Origin: Micromonospora rosaria
GTDB taxonomy: Bacteria; Actinomycetota; Actinomycetes; Mycobacteriales; Micromonosporaceae
Direction of reading: 5' to 3'
Length of the DNA stretch: 36,604 nucleotides
NCBI RefSeq assembly: GCF_001567585.1
Contig: NZ_LRQV01000064.1
Location: forward strand, 1-36,604
Positions 16,353 to 23,118 of the stretch are shown piece after piece (the stretch's first letter is position 1; every line of letters starts with the position of its first letter). Position numbers and translations under genes: made by a program. The notes beneath the pieces were generated by a model that was not told the DNA's origin, ran no database searches, and saw nothing but the letters and a program-made list of their open reading frames with translations.

Positions 16353-19300
16353 TCACTTCCGCCAGGCGGGCAACATCCGTTCGGACATGTCCTGCCAGAA
16401 CGCGCGCAGGTCGTCCCGGTCGACGAACTGCCACCCGGCCCGCAGCGAGAACTGGTACCAGCGTCCGACGAGGTCGGCCTGGTGGGCGCAGAACGCCTCG
16501 TCCATCTGGTACGGCAACTCGTCGCCCCGGGGCGGCAAGGGGCAGAGCCGGAACGGACAGTCGTCGATGCAGGTTGAGCCGGGCTGGACGTCGTGCGCCT
16601 GCCGGCGGCTGAGGTTGACCCGCATCGCGCCCCGGTCGATGGTGAGGCAGGGCGGCAGGTCCCGCCGGCTCGACCGGGTGAGCCGGCGGGCCCGCTCGGC
16701 GTCGTCGCGCCCCTGGTAGGCGAGGTTGAGCAGCAGCATCACGTCGGCCAGCAGACGCTGGGCCCGTGGTTCCAGGACCGCCCAGCCGTGCGACGCCGGC
16801 AGCCAGGAGTCCTCGAGCCCACGGATCTCGGGTTGCGGGCTCACCGAACCGACCCGGCCGACGATCTCGTGCTCGTCCATCCAGCAGTGGCGCTCCGGGT
16901 GCCGGTCGATCAGCGCCGCCACGCACTGGTCCGCGACCTCGCGGACCAGGGGATGCGGGCTTTCGCTGTCGGGGGTCGGGGCGTCCGTCCCGCTGCCGGC
17001 GATGGAGAGCCAGTACGTCACCAGCCCTCGTGGATCCGAGCCGTGGCCCCGCGCGCGCAGGTTCTCCGCCGGGTCGCGGGGCAGCGCCAGCAGCGTCAGC
17101 GCCTGGATGAGGACCAGGTGCGAGTACCAGAAGTGGGAGTGCCGCAGCGCCAGCTCGGCCTCCTCGACCAGGTAGCTGCGGTGCCGTGGGTAGGCCCGGC
17201 AGTTGGCGGCCAGCCGGAAGCCCTGCGCCAGGTCGAGTTCCCACGTCCGGGCCTCGGCCTTTCGGGTGCTGCCCAGGTGGTCGACCCAGCGTCGGAGGTT
17301 GCTGCCGGCGTCCCGGGTGACCGACGTGCCCGGCCGGCGGACCCCGTCGACGAAGAGCTGGTGCTCCTCCTCGGCGAAGAGGAAGAGCGCTGGCGCCGTC
17401 CAGGCCAGGACCTGCCGCAGGCGGCCCCGCTGCCGCTCGTCACCGGCGGGCCCCGCGTCGCTCGGGCCGCCGAGCAGGTCCCGCAGGGCGTGGACGGTGG
17501 CGTCACCACCGCCGCCCAGCTCGCGGGCGGCGTTCAGCCGGGCCAGGTAGGAGGTCTCCGTCGCCATCATGTCGAACAGGAGGCGGTACTGCGGTGGGTG
17601 CGGGGCCCGTGGGCCGACCCGCCGGGCGGCGTCGCCGAACCGGTGGATGAGGGCGATCTTGGCGTCCTCCAGGGGACGGTCGGTGACCGAGCCGTCCCCC
17701 TGGTACCGCGACCACGCCCGGCTCACCGCCTCGGCCAGGCTCCGGTGGCAGGTGTGGCCGGTCGCGGCGTCCATCTCCAGCGCGGCGGCGAAGATCTCCA
17801 GCGCCCGCGTCCGGTTGTGCGTCCGGACCGCCTCCGTCCGCAGCCGCCGCAGCAGCTCCTGGGGTTGGCCGGGCCGACGGGTCCGGAACCGGTCGGCCAG
17901 GCTCGGGCGGGCGGGGTGGTCTCGGCGCCGGCCGGTCCCGGCGGCGCGCCGCCCGGAGCAGTGCAGGGTGAGCGCGGCCAGCAGCTCCCGCCCCGGCCCG
18001 TTGCCACACCGGAACGCGTGGTCGAGGAAGCCCGGGTCACGCAGGGCGGCGGCGAGGAAACGGCTACCGAGGTACGCCTGGACCACCCCGTGCTGGAAGC
18101 GGACGCCGTCCCGTTGCTTCGACACGATGTTGAGCGCGCCACCGGTGGTGGCGGCGAGCCCCAGATCCTGCGGATTGTCGGCACTGAGCTTGGTCAGGTG
18201 CTCGCGCAGCACGGCCAGGATCCGGCGACGGCCGGCATCCGGGGTGTCCCGCGTGCCGGCGAGTTCGTGGGTCTTGACGACCAGCCGGTTGTTGCGCAGG
18301 CCGATGCAGGCCAGGGCGGAGAGCACCTCGAGCGCGTCCCGGCGTTCCGTGGCCGGCAGGCCGTAGTCCTCGTACAGGTCGCCGTCGACCAGAGCGTCGT
18401 ACCACTCGTCCAGCAGGCTCCGGCGGACGGCCGCCCGGCCGGCGTCGGCCGCCACCCGGTCCAGCCGGTTCACCTCGTACAACTGCCCGATGACGCGCAG
18501 GTAGAACGGGGAGTCGGCGACGTCGGCGCCCTTCACCAGGGAGATGATCTGGTCCCACCGGTGCGCGGTGTCCGTCCGCCGGCTCTGCACCTGCACGTAC
18601 TCCAGCGCCGCCCCCTCGGAGAGCGGCTCCACCTGGAGCATAATCGCCTCCAGACCCCGCAGCGGGTCGTCGGGCCGGGACGCGATCACCAGCGGGAGCC
18701 GGTCGCGGCGTGCCTTCCGGACCGCCTCCCGCAGGACGCTGTCCCGGTCGCAGGGTTGCGCGGTGTCGGCCAGCGCCTCCTCCAGGCCGTCGGCGAGGAC
18801 CACGATCCGGTTCTCCCGCCAGAGCTGCCGCCAGATCTTGTCCGCCTCGCCGTCGGAGTGCAACTGGGTGTCGATGCTGTCCTGGAACCGTCTGCGGGCG
18901 AGGGCGCGGAAGTCGAACTCGCCGGGGCTCGTCACGTCCCGCAGCTGGATGCCGATCGGTACGACCCTCGTGTTCATCAGCTTCTCCGCGAGGCGGACCA
19001 GGGTCGTGGTCTTGCCGGTACCGATGCCGCCGACCAGCAGGAGGGGGCGACGGTTGGTGGGGTCACAGAGCCGCCGCACCAGCAACCCGCACAGCTCGTC
19101 GCGGCCCACCACCAGGATGTTGCGGACGTCGTGCTCGGCGGTGGGAATCGATACCCGTCGGTCGTCGCGGGCCTGCCTGCGGTACCAGCGGCTGACCCAG
19201 AGGTACCGGCCGAGCAGGAAGACCGCCACCGTCAGCGCCAGACCGAGCGGGCCCTTGACGAAGTCGAACACCTGCGAGCAGTAGTAGCCGCCAGGGGTGT

Positions 19301-19583
19301 TCCGGCTGCACCACCTCGACGGCCGGAACCGGGCCGGCTCGTCCTGCCAGACGGCGAGGGCCAGGGAGTACAGCAGCCACACGATGAGCAGGCCGGCGAG
19401 GACGAGCACACCGGTACGCAGCCACGAGCGGTCCTGCCAGCGGGGCTTGCGGTCGGCCCGGTCGTCGGTGACCCGCCGGGCCCGTCGCTCCTCCTGGCGC
19501 TCCCGCCGGGTCCGCCACCTGATCCGGCGTTGCCGCAGCCACAGCTCGGCCGCCCAGACCGGGCCCCGCGTCGGCCGGCCCAT
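16353..19583 (-). CDS. Membrane-anchored NACHT-type STAND NTPase
   Basis: This 1076-residue signalling NTPase starts at ATG 19583, with GGGGGTG a few nt upstream. A very basic N-tail precedes two transmembrane helices (about 56-78 and 111-131). The P-loop module follows: Walker A LLLVGGIGTGKTTT (181-194), Walker B RIVVLADGLEEA (259-270) and a sensor motif VIASRPDDP (299-307), which is the NACHT arrangement. The remaining 700 residues or so are helical, Arg- and Leu-rich, without a recognised repeat. A C-terminal segment carries four cysteines, CIDDCPFRLC plus AFC (Cys1005, 1009, 1014, 1032), a possible metal site. STAND ATPases oligomerise on ligand binding and activate an effector; bacterial NACHT proteins include antiphage sensors. 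Here no nuclease, protease or TIR effector is visible, so membrane perturbation or signalling at the membrane is only an idea. No partner gene is obvious. The downstream gene is convergent, and the one upstream encodes a crystallin-like secreted protein. Confidence 0.85.
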   Translation of the reverse strand: MGRPTRGPVWAAELWLRQRRIRWRTRRERQEERRARRVTDDRADRKPRWQDRSWLRTGVLVLAGLLIVWLLYSLALAVWQDEPARFRPSRWCSRNTPGGYYCSQVFDFVKGPLGLALTVAVFLLGRYLWVSRWYRRQARDDRRVSIPTAEHDVRNILVVGRDELCGLLVRRLCDPTNRRPLLLVGGIGTGKTTTLVRLAEKLMNTRVVPIGIQLRDVTSPGEFDFRALARRRFQDSIDTQLHSDGEADKIWRQLWRENRIVVLADGLEEALADTAQPCDRDSVLREAVRKARRDRLPLVIASRPDDPLRGLEAIMLQVEPLSEGAALEYVQVQSRRTDTAHRWDQIISLVKGADVADSPFYLRVIGQLYEVNRLDRVAADAGRAAVRRSLLDEWYDALVDGDLYEDYGLPATERRDALEVLSALACIGLRNNRLVVKTHELAGTRDTPDAGRRRILAVLREHLTKLSADNPQDLGLAATTGGALNIVSKQRDGVRFQHGVVQAYLGSRFLAAALRDPGFLDHAFRCGNGPGRELLAALTLHCSGRRAAGTGRRRDHPARPSLADRFRTRRPGQPQELLRRLRTEAVRTHNRTRALEIFAAALEMDAATGHTCHRSLAEAVSRAWSRYQGDGSVTDRPLEDAKIALIHRFGDAARRVGPRAPHPPQYRLLFDMMATETSYLARLNAARELGGGGDATVHALRDLLGGPSDAGPAGDERQRGRLRQVLAWTAPALFLFAEEEHQLFVDGVRRPGTSVTRDAGSNLRRWVDHLGSTRKAEARTWELDLAQGFRLAANCRAYPRHRSYLVEEAELALRHSHFWYSHLVLIQALTLLALPRDPAENLRARGHGSDPRGLVTYWLSIAGSGTDAPTPDSESPHPLVREVADQCVAALIDRHPERHCWMDEHEIVGRVGSVSPQPEIRGLEDSWLPASHGWAVLEPRAQRLLADVMLLLNLAYQGRDDAERARRLTRSSRRDLPPCLTIDRGAMRVNLSRRQAHDVQPGSTCIDDCPFRLCPLPPRGDELPYQMDEAFCAHQADLVGRWYQFSLRAGWQFVDRDDLRAFWQDMSERMLPAWRK

Positions 19584-19798
19584 GGACACACCCCCGAGGC
19601 ACGTGTCGACGGTCACCGGGCCGGCCCGCCGACACGCCGGCTCCGGCCCGGGAGCGGTCCACCCCGCTTCCGTCACGCTAGTGCCGTACCCGGTCCGCCG
19701 GAGGCCGTTTCCCGGGCAACGCGGCCCCGCGCCGGTCGGGCCGGCCCCACGCGGTCACCTCTCGTGACCTGCGGAAACCGGCCCGATCGCCCCCCCGA

Positions 19799-20287
19799 TC
19801 AGGAGAACTTGATGGAGCTCGCCCGGTTGCTCCAGCCGTCGCCGATGGCGGCCAGGTTCGCCGAGGCGTCGATCCAGGTCGACGCCGCGCCGGTGAAGTT
19901 CAACCCGTCGAAGAGCCGCACGTCGCACTGGTTGTAGGTGCGCACCGAGCTGATCTTGTTGTTCAGGTTGCCCGCCGCGGTGCTCCGCAGGTCCGCCCAC
20001 TGCCACTCGGCGTCGTAGGCGGGCGTGCAGGCGCGGGCCTGGGTCCAGGCCAGCACGGTGCCGGTGTAGTCGGCCCCGTCGTAGGTACGGGCGATCACCA
20101 GGTCGGCCTGGGCGCCGACCGCCCGCAGCGCCTGCTGCTCGGTGGCGGCGCAGGTGAACGCCCCGGTGTCCAGGTTGACCGCGCAGTTGTCCCGCGGCTC
20201 GGCGGCGGCAGCGGGCCCGGCGAGCGCCCCGACCAGCCCCAGCGCGCCGATCGCGGCACCGACCGTGCTCATCAGTCGTGTCCTCAT
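19799..20287 (-). CDS. Secreted I36 inhibitor / beta-gamma-crystallin-like protein
   Basis: This 162-residue exported protein starts at ATG 20287 behind a GAGGAGAGG ribosome site. The signal peptide ends near GPAAAAEP (about residue 29). The mature part has four cysteines (DNC, FTC, RAC, NQC). It ends in a Greek-key-like unit, CDVRLFDGLNFTGAASTWID ... GWSNRASSIKFS, characteristic of the peptidase inhibitor I36 / beta-gamma-crystallin fold common in actinomycete secretomes. Some members inhibit metalloproteases (SMPI type), and others only bind calcium. An N/D-x-x-S/S calcium motif is suggested by NRASS but is not conclusive. The first crystallin half is degenerate (ARTYDGADYTGTVLAWTQA). It is divergent from the HTH gene, with a 215-bp intergenic region. 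Confidence 0.75.
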   Translation of the reverse strand: MRTRLMSTVGAAIGALGLVGALAGPAAAAEPRDNCAVNLDTGAFTCAATEQQALRAVGAQADLVIARTYDGADYTGTVLAWTQARACTPAYDAEWQWADLRSTAAGNLNNKISSVRTYNQCDVRLFDGLNFTGAASTWIDASANLAAIGDGWSNRASSIKFS

Positions 20288-20502
20288 CGTCGTGTCCTCT
20301 CCTCGGAACCGGCGAGCGGCCCTCGGTGACCGCCCACGTCCATTGCTAGCCGCCGCCCGGATTGACCGGAACCGGCCATGACCTCGATCAATCAACTCCG
20401 GACAGCCCCCGGCCTCGGACGGCGATCCGACAGCGGTCTGGATTGGTCTTGACACGTTCGGTATCCATGGGTGAGGCGTCCGTCCATCCGGGGGGAGATC
20501 AC

Positions 20503-21756
20503 GTGGCTCGGCAGGAGCGACCCGTCGATCCGACGGAGGGCCCGGTGCAGGCGCTCGCCTACGAGTTGCGCAAGCTCCGGACCGAGGCCGGCAACCCGAC
20601 CTACCGCGCGCTCGCCCGGACCGCCGGCTACAGCGCGACGACCCTCTCCGAGGCGGCCGGGGGCACCCGGCTGCCGACGCTGGAGGTGGTCCTCGCCTAC
20701 GCCGGGGCGTGCGGCGGCGATCCGGACCAGTGGCGGGCGCGCTGGCACGAGGCGGCCCGGACCACGCAGGCGGCGGCCCGGACCGCGTCGGCCGGTGGGG
20801 CGGGCAGCCCCACCGATCAGCCTCCGCCCGCGCCGCCGGCTCAGCCGGAGGCGACGGAACCTGGCTCGCCGGAGCGGACCGACCCACCGCCGGGGCCACC
20901 GGAGCAGCCGGCGACCGGAGCCGGGGCGGGGCGGCGTACGCGCTGGCGGCAGGTGCTGCTCACCGGGGTTCCCGCCGGTGTCGCCGTCGTCGCCGCCACC
21001 GCCTTCGGGCTGGCCGTGCAGCGCGCCGACCCGCCGGCCGTCGACCCGTCGACCGGCGCCGGTCCCCGGTGCCCCAGCCTGCCGGCCGACGCCCGGTTCA
21101 CCGGCACGACCTACGGCAGCGGCGCGCACGTGCGGACCGGTGCCACCCGCGACGACGCGGTGACCACCACCATCCCGCCCGACTGCACCGTCGGGTTCAC
21201 CGGGTTCTGCGTCGGGGAGAAGGTCTACGACAACACCGGGGGCACCCCGGACGTCCGCTGGTTCATGGTCCCCGGTGGGGGCGTCGTCTCCTCGGCCGTC
21301 ATCCACGGCAATCCACCCCGGGGACTGCCGGCCACCGACTGCCCGAACGGGCGTCCGACCCCGAGCGTCCTCGACTTCTCGGTGGTCGCCGAGTCCGGCG
21401 GCGCGCTGTCGCTGCGCGTCACCGGGGCCGACCTGGACGTCGTCGGCTTCACCGCGTCGACCGGGCCGACCGCCTCGTCCGGGGGGCCCGCCTGGCGGCA
21501 GGTCACCCTGGCCGACGTGCGCGATCCGGGCGTCGGGGCGCGCGCCCGGTTCGAGCCGGCCACCACCACGGCACCGGCGGATGGGCCCCTCGTCCTGGTC
21601 GCCGCCGCCTGCCTGGGCGGGGACAGCCCGACCGGCCTGGTCCGGGCGCTGCGGGTGCAGCCGGCCGGTCCCGGCCGGCCGACGCCGGTGACCCTCGACC
21701 CGGGGCAGCGGGCCGAGGCCGCCGCCTCCGCCTGCCGGTACCCGCGCGCCGGCTGA
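20503..21756 (+). CDS. XRE-type HTH protein with transmembrane and extracytoplasmic domains
   Basis: This is a 417-residue single-pass membrane protein. GTG 20503 is preferred because GGGGGA lies 6 nt upstream; in-frame ATG 20467 lacks such a site. Residues 16-75 form an XRE/HTH-31-like helix-turn-helix (ALAYELRKLRTEAGNPTYRA, YSATTLSEAAGG, LPTLEVVLAYAGACGGD), as seen in many actinobacterial membrane regulators. A Pro/Glu-rich linker (100-142) leads to one transmembrane helix (about 151-172). The outer part (175-417) is beta-rich, with cysteines at PRC, PDC, GFC, TDC, AAC and SAC. The N-in orientation would put the HTH in the cytoplasm and the Cys-containing domain outside, so it may sense an external ligand. 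No anti-sigma motif was found. Function is inferred from architecture only. Confidence 0.8.
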   Translation: MARQERPVDPTEGPVQALAYELRKLRTEAGNPTYRALARTAGYSATTLSEAAGGTRLPTLEVVLAYAGACGGDPDQWRARWHEAARTTQAAARTASAGGAGSPTDQPPPAPPAQPEATEPGSPERTDPPPGPPEQPATGAGAGRRTRWRQVLLTGVPAGVAVVAATAFGLAVQRADPPAVDPSTGAGPRCPSLPADARFTGTTYGSGAHVRTGATRDDAVTTTIPPDCTVGFTGFCVGEKVYDNTGGTPDVRWFMVPGGGVVSSAVIHGNPPRGLPATDCPNGRPTPSVLDFSVVAESGGALSLRVTGADLDVVGFTASTGPTASSGGPAWRQVTLADVRDPGVGARARFEPATTTAPADGPLVLVAAACLGGDSPTGLVRALRVQPAGPGRPTPVTLDPGQRAEAAASACRYPRAG

Positions 21757-21775
21757 CCCGCGCCGCCCGCCACGG

Positions 21776-21847
21776 TCGGGTCGACCCGCCTCAGCGGACT
21801 CGGGTCGATCCGGCTCGGCGGGCTCGGGTCGACCCGCCTCAGCCGGC
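21776..21847. repeat. Three tandem 24-bp repeats
   Basis: Exactly three 24-nt units occupy 21776-21799, 21800-21823 and 21824-21847. All begin TCGGGTCGA. Units 1 and 3 contain GGGTCGACCC and differ only near their ends; unit 2 is more diverged. The array fills the gap between convergent stop codons and runs into the last codons of the minus-strand gene. It may act as a terminator. Confidence 0.8.
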
Positions 21848-22183
21848 GGGGAGTTCCTCGATCACGCTGGTGCCGCTGCCCGGCCGGGACTCCCACTCCC
21901 AGGTCTCGTGCAGCCGCAGCCGCCCGTCGGGCAGCACGCTGACCCGCGAGACGCAGTGCCCGGCGGAGGTCCGCCCGTCGACGTTGAGCTGCACGTACCG
22001 GAAGTCCAGCCGGTCGCCGTCGCGGGTGCCGACGAGCCGGCCGCGCCGGATCGACCCGCCGGCGTACTCCGCCCAGACCTCGCCGTCGCGCTCGTGGTAC
22101 GTGAAGACGGTCTCCGTGCCGACCTCACCGGCGACCGCCTCCGCCACGGCGGTGAAGCGGCGGCCGTCCAACGTCAACGCCAT
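21839..22183 (-). CDS. Small conserved protein of the 'N-acetylglutamate synthase-like' family
   Basis: This 114-residue cytoplasmic protein, with no signal or membrane segment, starts MALTLDGRRFTAVAEAVAGE. The middle has TVFTYHERDGEVWAEYAGGS followed by IRRGRLVGTRDGD, and the end has LPDGRLRLHETWEWES ... SVIEELPAG. This alternating-strand pattern corresponds to a widespread small family that databases often label N-acetylglutamate synthase. I recall no good evidence for that enzyme activity, and the protein is far too short for an ArgA-type acetyltransferase. A small beta-barrel that binds a ligand is more plausible. It is divergent from the S4 gene and shares the intergenic region that carries the iron box, which could therefore act on either gene. 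Confidence 0.75.
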   Translation of the reverse strand: MALTLDGRRFTAVAEAVAGEVGTETVFTYHERDGEVWAEYAGGSIRRGRLVGTRDGDRLDFRYVQLNVDGRTSAGHCVSRVSVLPDGRLRLHETWEWESRPGSGTSVIEELPAG

Positions 22184-22273
22184 GGCCGGGACCCTACCCG
22201 CCCCGCCGCACCGGCCGGTACGGCGGCCGGAGTGATCCCGGCGGGGGCTGGTTGCCCTCCTCGATCACCTAAG

Positions 22274-22292
22274 TTAGGTTTGCCTAACCTAA
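22274..22292. promoter_or_regulatory. DtxR/IdeR-type iron box
   Basis: TTAGGTTTGCCTAACCTAA is a 7-bp perfect dyad (TTAGGTT/AACCTAA) around TGCCT. By eye it matches the DtxR/IdeR consensus TWAGGTWAGSCTWACCTWA at 18 of 19 positions. It ends 15 bp before the S4 start codon and starts 91 bp from the divergent gene's start. Fe(II)-loaded repressor would be expected to block transcription here. Confidence 0.8.
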
Positions 22293-22307
22293 CTGCGAGG
22301 GGGAGTC

Positions 22308-22916
22308 ATGAACCAGTCCCGTCCCAAGGTCCGGCTGTCCCGGAGTCTCGGCATCCCGCTGACCCCGAAGTGCGTGCGCTACTTCGAGCGCCGCCCGTTC
22401 CCACCCGGCCAGCACGGCCGCGCCCGGCGCAGCACCAGCGACTACAGCATCCGGCTGCGGGAGAAGCAGCGCCTCAAGGCGCAGTACCACCTCCAGGAGG
22501 GGCAGCTACGGCGCGCCTTCGACCGGGCGGCGCGGCAACCGGGCAAGACCGGCGAGGAACTGATCGTCGACCTGGAGATCCGGCTGGCCGCCCTGGTGCT
22601 GCGGGCCGGCTTCGCCCGCACCATCTACCAGGCCCGGCAGTTCGTCGTCCACCAGCACGTCACGGTCAACGGGCGGCGGCTGGACCGGCCCTCCGCGCGG
22701 CTGCGGGTCGGTGACGTCGTCGCGGTGGCGCAGCGCAGCCGGCAGCGGCCCCCGTTCCTGGTCGCGGCGGCGGGCGCGCACGCGCCGCAGCGTCCTGCGC
22801 CGTACCTGGACGTCGACCTGGCCGGGCTCACCGCCCGGCTGACCCGGCTGCCGCTGCGCGCCGAGATCCCGGTGGTCTGCGACGAGCAACTCGTCGTCGA
22901 GCACTACTCGCGCTGA
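22308..22916 (+). CDS. rpsD: 30S ribosomal protein S4 (stand-alone paralogue)
   Basis: This 202-residue ribosomal protein S4 begins MNQSRPKVRLSRSLGIPLTP, the usual actinobacterial S4 start. ATG 22308 follows AGGGGGAG. The N-domain (1-90) contains FPPGQHGRARRSTSDYSIRL. The S4 RNA-binding domain (about 92-160) contains LAALVLRAGFARTIYQARQF and VHQHVTVNGRRLDRPS. The C-terminus EIPVVCDEQLVVEHYSR is intact. S4 nucleates 30S assembly by binding 16S rRNA. The gene is not beside rpsM, rpsK or rpoA, where S4 normally lies, so it is probably a second copy. Its sequence is divergent in the last third (AAGAHAPQRPAPYLD). The iron box directly upstream implies expression in iron limitation. A ribosome-protection GTPase lies downstream in the same direction, so the pair may alter ribosomes under a stress condition. 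Confidence 0.92.
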   Translation: MNQSRPKVRLSRSLGIPLTPKCVRYFERRPFPPGQHGRARRSTSDYSIRLREKQRLKAQYHLQEGQLRRAFDRAARQPGKTGEELIVDLEIRLAALVLRAGFARTIYQARQFVVHQHVTVNGRRLDRPSARLRVGDVVAVAQRSRQRPPFLVAAAGAHAPQRPAPYLDVDLAGLTARLTRLPLRAEIPVVCDEQLVVEHYSR

Positions 22917-22923
22917 CCTGGGC

Positions 22924-22959
22924 CGGGGTCACCCGAACGGGTTTTCGGGTTGCACCCCG
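22924..22959 (+). terminator. Stem-loop after S4, possible attenuator of the GTPase gene
   Basis: CGGGGT (22924-22929) pairs with ACCCCG (22954-22959), and inside it ACCCGAA (22931-22937) pairs with TTCGGGT (22944-22950). A second weaker stem, GGACGT/ACGTCC, follows (about 22963-22988). The element could terminate S4 transcription or control read-through into the GTPase gene. Confidence 0.55.
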
Positions 22960-23016
22960 CGCCGGACGTTGGTCCACTGAAGACGTCCACGGGTAGCCGA
23001 CCGGAGGGAGAGGGCG

Positions 23017-23118
23017 ATGCGCGCCGCGTTCGTGTCCAACCAGACGGGATCGACCACCTACCCGAAGGACATGACGCTCCGTGAAGACTCTCAACGTCGG
23101 AATCCTGGCGCACGTTGA
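23017..23118 (+). CDS. Putative 33-codon leader peptide
   Basis: ATG 23017 lies right behind a strong purine-rich site (GGAGGGAGAGGGCG). The frame runs MRAAFVSNQTG to the TGA at 23116-23118, overlapping the first 12 codons of the downstream GTPase gene in another frame. The GTPase start (GTG 23081) has only a weak, distant GAAGGA of its own, so its translation may depend on ribosomes on this ORF. The encoded peptide has no recognisable family. Leader-peptide control is known for tet(M). Small ORFs also arise by chance, so expression is unproven. Confidence 0.4.
   Translation: MRAAFVSNQTGSTTYPKDMTLREDSQRRNPGAR

Noticed and set aside
16593..19937. 1114-codon plus-strand frame antisense to the NACHT gene
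   Set aside because: Its composition is Pro/Arg/Gly-rich, no motif is present and the opposite strand encodes a clear P-loop NTPase with a good ribosome site.
20449..20467. TTGACA followed by TATCCA as a promoter for the HTH gene
   Set aside because: The two boxes are only 7 nt apart and nothing like a -10 box occurs at 16-18 nt, so only a -35-like hexamer remains.
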